Positions 6,480 through 11,078 of a stretch of DNA of 11,078 nucleotides are shown here, in pieces. The DNA comes from Treponema sp. (GTDB lineage Bacteria; Spirochaetota; Spirochaetia; Treponematales; Breznakiellaceae). The position numbers and the translations under genes were made by a program. Within the stretch, counting starts at the first letter, position 1; each line of letters begins with the position of its first letter. The DNA is taken from NCBI GenBank assembly GCA_031273835.1, contig JAISRD010000173.1:1-11078 (forward strand), given 5' to 3'. The notes beneath the pieces were generated by a model, which saw only the letters and a program-made list of their open reading frames with translations, had not been told where the DNA came from and made no database searches.

Positions 6480-7694
6480 TTACTCAAATTGTAATATCTT
6501 CTTCTTAATCAGCACCAAGGCAAGCAGCACCGCGAGAATACCGCCGGACAGTTTTGCTATTATCACGGGAAATATCATTTCCGGGTTTACGCCGCCGGTA
6601 AAGGCAAGAACATCGCCAAATACAAAGGAACCGGACACGGCGAACACCACATTCAGGAGCTTGCCCCGCTTGTTCATGCCGTCTATCACGCTCCATACGG
6701 GAATACTGCTGGCCAACTGCGTTAAAAGCCCGGCGGAGGCTTCGCTGTTGATACCGGTCTTCCTGCCGAATTGGGTCATGAGTTTTTCCAGTCTGCGGTT
6801 CAGGAACAGAATCATGGGGAAAGCGCCGGCCAGCACGATGGCAATGAGCCCCACCAGGAGCAGGCCCACGAGGAGCGGGACTCCGCCGAGGATGGGATCA
6901 TCCTTCACCATCAGATAAAAGAGCGGCAGCCGTATTCCGGTAAGGTACTGAAAAATCGCTATGCCGGGACTGACGGTGGCAATAAAGGTAACGCCTTTGC
7001 CAAAGGCCGCGAAGATCTTCAGCATCAGGCCTTGCCTGAGTATAAGCCCCGCGGCTACTACCGCGGCCAGCAGGATCACCGGCAGGGTGTTCACCACCAG
7101 TTCGCCAAGGGGCAGCGGCGTGGAGGTGAAGCGCATGGCGAGGCCGCCAAGCAGGCATCCGGCGGGCAGCGTTACTACCCCCAACAAAACCCCCGTGGCA
7201 AACAGGGGGTGATCCTCTTTTTTCAGCACCGTCAAAGCGTAGGGGATGGTGAAGCACACCGTGATCCCCATCATGGAGGCGACGATAATTCCCGCGTAAT
7301 TCCCCAGGGCCGCATTCTCCTGCGCCATTTGAACGGCCATCGCATAACCGCCCATGTCCAGCGCCAGGAGGGAGCCGGGAAACATGGCGGGCGAAGCGCC
7401 AAGCAGTTGGTACAGGGGCGCAACCAGGGGCGAAAGCACCCGCAAAAGCACCGGCGAAATGGCGATAATCCCCACCACGGCCAGGGCCAGGCCGCCCATG
7501 GCCTGGAAGCCCGCGTCAAAACGCTCGCCATAGCCGTGCCTGTTACCCCGCAATTTGTCAAACAGCCCCACCAGCATAAATACCGCCAATAGAGCCATGA
7601 CCACAGCGCTGACGCTCAGGTTATTCACAAAGCCGGACAGGGAGGCGGTGAATATTCCGGTATTGCTAACACTTTCGATAAGGTCCCTAAACAT
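6480..7694 (-). CDS. eutH: EutH-family ethanolamine permease
   Basis: Integral membrane protein of 404 residues whose sequence matches the EutH family, which carries ethanolamine across the cytoplasmic membrane. About ten hydrophobic segments are visible, for example VVMALLAVFMLVGLF near residue 31, GLALAVVGIIAISPVLLRVL near 70, GIIVASMMGITVCFTIPYAL, and a last helix ending ALVLIKKK. Family marks include the FDAGFQAMGGLAL stretch, SLLALDMGGYAMA, the GVLLGVVTLPAGCLLGGL segment, GAFPMILFLNR, and the SGSFVFGDVLAF motif near the end. ATG 7694 has GAGGAG (7710-7705) 10 bases ahead. It overlaps the stop of the upstream sensor kinase by 8 bases (ATGTTTAG), so the two should be translationally coupled. 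No eutBC, eutA or shell genes are seen nearby. A related substrate rather than ethanolamine itself is possible. Confidence 0.88.
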   Translation of the reverse strand: MFRDLIESVSNTGIFTASLSGFVNNLSVSAVVMALLAVFMLVGLFDKLRGNRHGYGERFDAGFQAMGGLALAVVGIIAISPVLLRVLSPLVAPLYQLLGASPAMFPGSLLALDMGGYAMAVQMAQENAALGNYAGIIVASMMGITVCFTIPYALTVLKKEDHPLFATGVLLGVVTLPAGCLLGGLAMRFTSTPLPLGELVVNTLPVILLAAVVAAGLILRQGLMLKIFAAFGKGVTFIATVSPGIAIFQYLTGIRLPLFYLMVKDDPILGGVPLLVGLLLVGLIAIVLAGAFPMILFLNRRLEKLMTQFGRKTGINSEASAGLLTQLASSIPVWSVIDGMNKRGKLLNVVFAVSGSFVFGDVLAFTGGVNPEMIFPVIIAKLSGGILAVLLALVLIKKKILQFE

Positions 7695-10140
7695 TATCGC
7701 TTTTCTCCTCTTTGACGCTCCACTTGTTCCGGGGAAGCCACTCCTTCAACACCCGCTCGATTTCATTCGATTCCAGAGGCTTTGAAAGAAAGTCATTCAT
7801 GCCGCTTTGCAGAAACATATCGCGCACATCCCCCACCACATTGGCGGTAAGCGCCACGATGGGCAGTCTGGCATACTTCTCTCCGGCCAGGGCCCGTATG
7901 ATCCCTGTAGCGTCCACTCCGTCCATCTCCGGCATCATGTGATCCATGAACACCATGTCGTAATCATTTTTTTTGATGAATTCCACCGCTTCGGCCCCCG
8001 AGCTTGCGGTACTTACCTCACCGCCATAGGAGCGCAGCACATTTTCGGCGATTATAAGGTTAATGTCGTTATCGTCCACCACCAAAAGATGCGTACCCTC
8101 CAGGCGCAGGGCGCTTTCATCCGCCTGCGGCAGGCCGCTTGCCTGGCTGTACGCCTGTCCGTAGGCCTTCTCGTCCAAAAGGCGCGCCGCGACAAGGCTG
8201 GTCACCGGGGAGTGGAGGGTCTTCATGTTTGGCAGCACCTTCTGCGCGTCCAGGGAATCCTGCGAAAGGGCGATCAATTCCGTATCCGGGCAATGGGCCT
8301 GCCGTACATCGGCGTGGCGCTCGTAATCAAAGAAGGCGTGTGAATAGGCCGCGAAACCGGCGGGACTGTCCACGACATCACAGGGCACCCCCATTTTGAT
8401 CAATTTTTCGGAAAGGAACCGCGCCCGGGGGCCGTCGGATAACCAGACTACCGCACGGCGCCGCCCGTCCGGCTCCAGCATAATCGCGGGCGCCGGATTC
8501 TCCACCCGCTGCATGACATAGAATGAGAAACAGGACCCCTGACCGTAAACACTCTCCACCCGTATTTCGCCGTTCATAAGCTCCACAAGATTCTTGGTAA
8601 TGGCAAGCCCGAGGCCTGTTCCTTCGATTCCCCGGTTTTTGCGCGTATCCAGCTGCGAGAAGTTGCCGAACAAAAGGGGAATTTCTTCCTTGCGGATACC
8701 AATGCCGGTATCCCGGACGGACATTTTCAGCTTATACTGTTCGTTTATGCCGGTAGGTTCCGTCTCAACGGTGAAAATGATGCGGCCCTGGCGGGTAAAT
8801 TTCACCGCATTGGTCAAAAGATTGATGGCGATTTGTTTAACCCGCGTCATGTCGCCGATTATCTCCCGGGGCAGATGGGGGTCGTCATCTACAATAAAAT
8901 CGAGGGGCTTATCCCCAATGCGCATACGGATCATCGTTACCACATCATTTATCAGCGAATGAATATCGTATTTTTCAGGGGTCAGCTCCACCGCGCCGGC
9001 CTCAATCTTGGAGAAATCCAGAATATCGTTGATGATGGAAAGGAGGGATGTTCCCGCATTTTTGATATTGCCCAAATATTCAATAACCGACTCATTGGGA
9101 AAATTGCGAAGCGCCAGGTCGGTCATCCCCAGTATAGCGTTCATGGGCGTACGGATTTCATGACTCATGTTGGCCAGAAATTCGGACTTCGCGCGGTTGG
9201 CAAGTTCCGCCGCCTCCAGGCGCCGCTGTTCGGTGATGTCGGTATAAAACCCTTCCAGAAGGTGCGGCGTACCGTCGGGATTTTCTTCCACCACCCGGCT
9301 GCGTTCCCAAATCCATTTTACGCTGCCGTCCTTCATAACAATCCGGAAGGTAGTTTCCAGGGGCAGGCCGATGGAAAGGGTCCGGGCGTTGATCTTCGCC
9401 AGGGGATCCACATCGTCGGGATGCACCATGTCAAAAAATTTCACGGCGTTATTGCCCAGCAGTTCTTCCGGCGTGTACCCGGTGAGTTTTTCGCATCCTT
9501 CGCTTACAAAAGTAAAGGTAAAATGCGGCGGATCATTCAGGCATTGATACACCATGCCGGGCAGGTTGCTCATAAGGGTTTCCATACGCCGCATAAGCAG
9601 GCGGCGCTCGGCGCTCTCCATCGCCAGGGCCACAAAATCCGCGAGCGACGAGGCGAAGTTTTGCTCCTCAATCGTCCAGATACGGTTTGCGGTGAATTGC
9701 TCGGACCGGTCCTGCTCAATGCAGACCACCCCGACCAGTTTCCCGCCCATGCGTATAGGCGCGTCCAGCAGGGCGCAGATATTGGGTCCGTAGGTCTCCT
9801 GCAGGTTGGGCAGAATATCCGTGTCCGTGGCGTCATTTATGATAAGCAGCCGTTCGGTGTGCAGCAATTCTACATAACGCCTGCGGTCATCCAGGGGGAA
9901 ATCATCCTGCACAGCATAACTGTCGGCAACAATATCGTAACTTGCGATGCTTCTCAGCAGTTGATCGTTGTTTATAACGTGCCAAATCCCAATGCGGTGG
10001 GTGTTCAAGGCGTGGCATCCTTCACGGGCGATGACCCCGGCGGCGTCCTGCAATATTCCGGAGGTAAGAGCGGCGGTCTTCGTAATCCGCGCGAGAGCAT
10101 CACTCAACTGGTTCGCGTATTCAATGCTGCTGCGGTTCAT
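7687..10140 (-). CDS. Soluble hybrid sensor histidine kinase (GAF-PAS-HisKA-HATPase-REC)
   Basis: Cytoplasmic hybrid kinase of 817 residues with no membrane segment or signal peptide. Domains in order: GAF-like sensor (about 25-180, with IINDATDTDILPNLQ and LVGVVCIEQ); PAS/PAC (about 185-310, GYTPEELLG, HPDDVDP, GFYTDITEQ); HisKA with phospho-acceptor H327 in SHEIRTPMN; and HATPase_c (N-box NLLTNAVKFT, G1 DTGIGI, G2 GTGLGLAI). A degenerate receiver-like stretch follows (about 550-660, VVWLSDGPRARF, lacking a clear phospho-aspartate). The protein ends in an intact receiver: acidic pair in VVDDND, phospho-acceptor D733 in MDHMMPEMDG, and K787 in SKPLES. I chose ATG 10140, which has AAGGGGG (10155-10149) 8 bases ahead; in-frame ATGs at 10158 and 10200 are alternatives. 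Its 3' end overlaps eutH by 8 bases, which suggests that the kinase controls or responds to what the permease imports. The output partner is unknown because no DNA-binding domain is present. Confidence 0.93.
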   Translation of the reverse strand: MNRSSIEYANQLSDALARITKTAALTSGILQDAAGVIAREGCHALNTHRIGIWHVINNDQLLRSIASYDIVADSYAVQDDFPLDDRRRYVELLHTERLLIINDATDTDILPNLQETYGPNICALLDAPIRMGGKLVGVVCIEQDRSEQFTANRIWTIEEQNFASSLADFVALAMESAERRLLMRRMETLMSNLPGMVYQCLNDPPHFTFTFVSEGCEKLTGYTPEELLGNNAVKFFDMVHPDDVDPLAKINARTLSIGLPLETTFRIVMKDGSVKWIWERSRVVEENPDGTPHLLEGFYTDITEQRRLEAAELANRAKSEFLANMSHEIRTPMNAILGMTDLALRNFPNESVIEYLGNIKNAGTSLLSIINDILDFSKIEAGAVELTPEKYDIHSLINDVVTMIRMRIGDKPLDFIVDDDPHLPREIIGDMTRVKQIAINLLTNAVKFTRQGRIIFTVETEPTGINEQYKLKMSVRDTGIGIRKEEIPLLFGNFSQLDTRKNRGIEGTGLGLAITKNLVELMNGEIRVESVYGQGSCFSFYVMQRVENPAPAIMLEPDGRRRAVVWLSDGPRARFLSEKLIKMGVPCDVVDSPAGFAAYSHAFFDYERHADVRQAHCPDTELIALSQDSLDAQKVLPNMKTLHSPVTSLVAARLLDEKAYGQAYSQASGLPQADESALRLEGTHLLVVDDNDINLIIAENVLRSYGGEVSTASSGAEAVEFIKKNDYDMVFMDHMMPEMDGVDATGIIRALAGEKYARLPIVALTANVVGDVRDMFLQSGMNDFLSKPLESNEIERVLKEWLPRNKWSVKEEKSDNV

Positions 10141-10562
10141 CTCCTTTTCCCCCTTCATCGGCAAATTCCAATCCTGTTTCCCGTAACCTGGGCCGCCCAT
10201 CCTACCACATCCCCGCGTTCTTTGCCATATCTCGGGGAAGGGAGGAGGGGGCCAAGCCCCCTGCGCTCCAGCCTCCTCGGGCCTGCGGCCCTGCGGGGTC
10301 TTCCGCTACCCCCGTGCGGGGGGACACCCCCCGCAACGCCCCCCGGCCTTACTGAAGTATGAAAGAACGCCCGCGTTACGCAATCGCCAATGACGACCCG
10401 TGAACCCGCTGCGCGGGCGGAGTTCCCCCGGAGTGGCGGACAGCGGATTAAGCTGTTGCGTTATTACTGTTGCCGGTAAGGAGTTCGGGGCTATGGTTCT
10501 TCATTTCCGGCCTGGCAGGAAAAGCGCAGGGGAAGTGCGGCCGGCGGGTTTAGGGCTATTCC
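10141..10562. other. Hairpin-rich non-coding region upstream of the kinase
   Basis: About 420 bases with no gene that I can support. The part from 10230 to 10345 is strongly GC-rich and packed with short inverted repeats, described as a separate repeat entry. A further CCCGC-TGC-GCGGG stem lies at 10405-10417. The kinase promoter should lie here or in the element, but I cannot name -35/-10 boxes with confidence. Open frames across this region (one running through from the kinase antisense to 10362, another from 10400) look like by-products of high GC. Confidence 0.6.
10241..10334. repeat. GC-rich array of tight hairpins, probable extragenic repeat element
   Basis: Three perfect stems with 3-base loops lie within 95 bases: AGGGGGC-CAA-GCCCCCT (10246-10262), GGGCC-TGC-GGCCC (10279-10291) and GCGGGGGG-ACA-CCCCCCGC (10316-10334). 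An outer GGAGG/CCTCC pair (10241-10245 and 10272-10276) encloses the first. CCCCC-GTGC-GGGGG (10309-10322) is an alternative to the third stem and shares its G run. The layout resembles dispersed palindromic extragenic elements seen in several bacteria. Copy number cannot be judged from one window. Confidence 0.55.
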
Positions 10563-11078
10563 TTATCGTTGATAGGTCTTATTTCTATTTGCCCCGGTTG
10601 AAGTCAACATTCCGGCGTCAACTAATTTTTTGAGATACCGTCTCGTGCTTACGGCAGCTTTACCGGTAATCTCCGCAGCTTTTTGGGATGTTATGGTTCC
10701 GTTCTTTTCGATATACGGCATGATCGATTTTAAAAATAAATCTTCGGCAGTTCGGCCAGTTTTATCGCTCACTTTGTCGCTCACTTTGTCGCCGGCTTTT
10801 GGGACGCTGTTTTCTGCCAAATAAATGATGGTCTTGAAAATATCCCCCTCCAACAATTCCGGCTCAGTGCCGGAATAGAGCCTTGTATACCTATAGAGAT
10901 TCCGTATCCCCGATCCCAACTGATCCGCGAGGCCGATATTTACAAAGAAACGGGCCAAAAGGGGGTTCTTTGGATAGGGGGTGAATTCCTCCGGGGTAAT
11001 GCGTCCGGGCTTGAGGGATTTGTTCCAGTTTTCCGCGTATATTCGATCCTGTTCGATAATGATCTTGGCGGGAAAAAC
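10563..11078 (-). CDS. COG2865-type ATP-binding regulator, C-terminal part (AlbA_2/HATPase_c_4 family)
   Basis: Partial gene: the last 171 residues are present and the frame stays open to the window edge, so the N-terminal AlbA_2 (Schlafen-like) domain and most of the ATPase domain lie outside. The visible start (FPAKIIIEQDRIYAENWNKS, then GRITPEEFTPYPKNPLLARF and GLADQLGSGIRNLYRYT) is typical of the HATPase_c_4 end of these proteins, once called RecG-like helicases or predicted transcriptional regulators. A short linker with DKVSDKVSDKT follows, then a winged helix-turn-helix (about the last 55 residues, ITSQKAAEITGKAAVSTRRYLKKLVDAGML). The internal TTG at 10958 is not the true start because family sequence continues upstream of it. 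Base composition looks less GC-rich than the acs genes, which could mean transfer. The targets are unknown; such proteins are often found in accessory regions. Confidence 0.85.
   Translation of the reverse strand, partial: VFPAKIIIEQDRIYAENWNKSLKPGRITPEEFTPYPKNPLLARFFVNIGLADQLGSGIRNLYRYTRLYSGTEPELLEGDIFKTIIYLAENSVPKAGDKVSDKVSDKTGRTAEDLFLKSIMPYIEKNGTITSQKAAEITGKAAVSTRRYLKKLVDAGMLTSTGANRNKTYQR
10765..10788 (-). repeat. 12-bp tandem repeat encoding a DKVS linker
   Basis: TCGCTCACTTTG occurs twice in tandem (10765-10776 and 10777-10788 on the + strand), and TCGC begins a third unit. On the coding - strand it gives the repeated DKVS in the linker between the ATPase and winged-helix parts. Gains or losses of units would stay in frame and change linker length. 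Confidence 0.7.

Noticed and set aside
6771..7592. A 273-codon + strand frame opposite eutH
   Set aside because: Its product is highly Q/G/H/R-rich without any family motif, while eutH on the other strand is a clear membrane protein.
10241..10334. CRISPR array
   Set aside because: The repeated pattern consists of inverted repeats of different sequence, with no direct repeats of constant length and spacing and no cas genes.
8833..10362. A 509-codon open frame on the + strand opposite the kinase
   Set aside because: The kinase on the other strand has complete motifs, and the + strand translation has no domain signature and runs on into the GC-rich hairpin element.
10400..10633. A 77-codon + strand frame in the gap before the right-hand gene
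   Set aside because: No recognisable domain; it starts inside a GC hairpin and overlaps the 3' end of the COG2865-type gene on the other strand.

Overview
The window carries most of a carbonyl-branch Wood-Ljungdahl (acetyl-CoA synthase) operon on the + strand. It is followed by a convergent two-gene block on the - strand and, at the right edge, the end of a third - strand gene. The acs genes point to an acetogen, or at least an organism that uses the bacterial-type acetyl-CoA pathway. The DNA is fairly GC-rich. The large soluble GAF-PAS-hybrid kinase beside acetogenesis genes would suit an acetogenic spirochaete of the termite-gut Treponema type, but that placement is an impression from memory and cannot be proved here; an acetogenic Firmicute is not excluded.

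Region 1 (about 1-6241, + strand) reads cooC - acsB - acsD - acsC - acsE. CooC is the nickel-insertion/maturation ATPase. AcsB is acetyl-CoA synthase and keeps all six A-cluster cysteines. AcsD and AcsC are the small and large subunits of the corrinoid iron-sulfur protein (CFeSP). AcsE transfers the methyl group of methyltetrahydrofolate to CFeSP. Together they take CH3-H4folate to the AcsB nickel site, where CO and CoA are joined to it. The CO dehydrogenase subunit (acsA) and the CFeSP reductive activator (acsV) are not in the window. acsA may lie left of position 1. The genes are tightly spaced with good ribosome binding sites, apart from two structured junctions: twin hairpins between cooC and acsB, and an imperfect inverted repeat between acsC and acsE.

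Region 2 (6242-6479) is the non-coding gap between convergent transcripts. It holds one good 10-bp hairpin, a short stem with a T run on the - strand, and no gene that I can see.

Region 3 (6480-10140, - strand) is a two-gene unit. A soluble hybrid sensor kinase (GAF-PAS-HisKA-HATPase-degenerate receiver-receiver) is followed, with an 8-base overlap, by an EutH-family ethanolamine permease. No ethanolamine ammonia-lyase or microcompartment genes are visible, so this may be a sensor-transporter pair.

Region 4 (10141-10562) is non-coding and unusually rich in short, tight GC hairpins; it looks like a dispersed repeat element. Region 5 (10563-11078, - strand) is the C-terminal part of a COG2865-type (AlbA_2/HATPase_c_4, winged-helix) regulator whose N-terminus lies outside the window.
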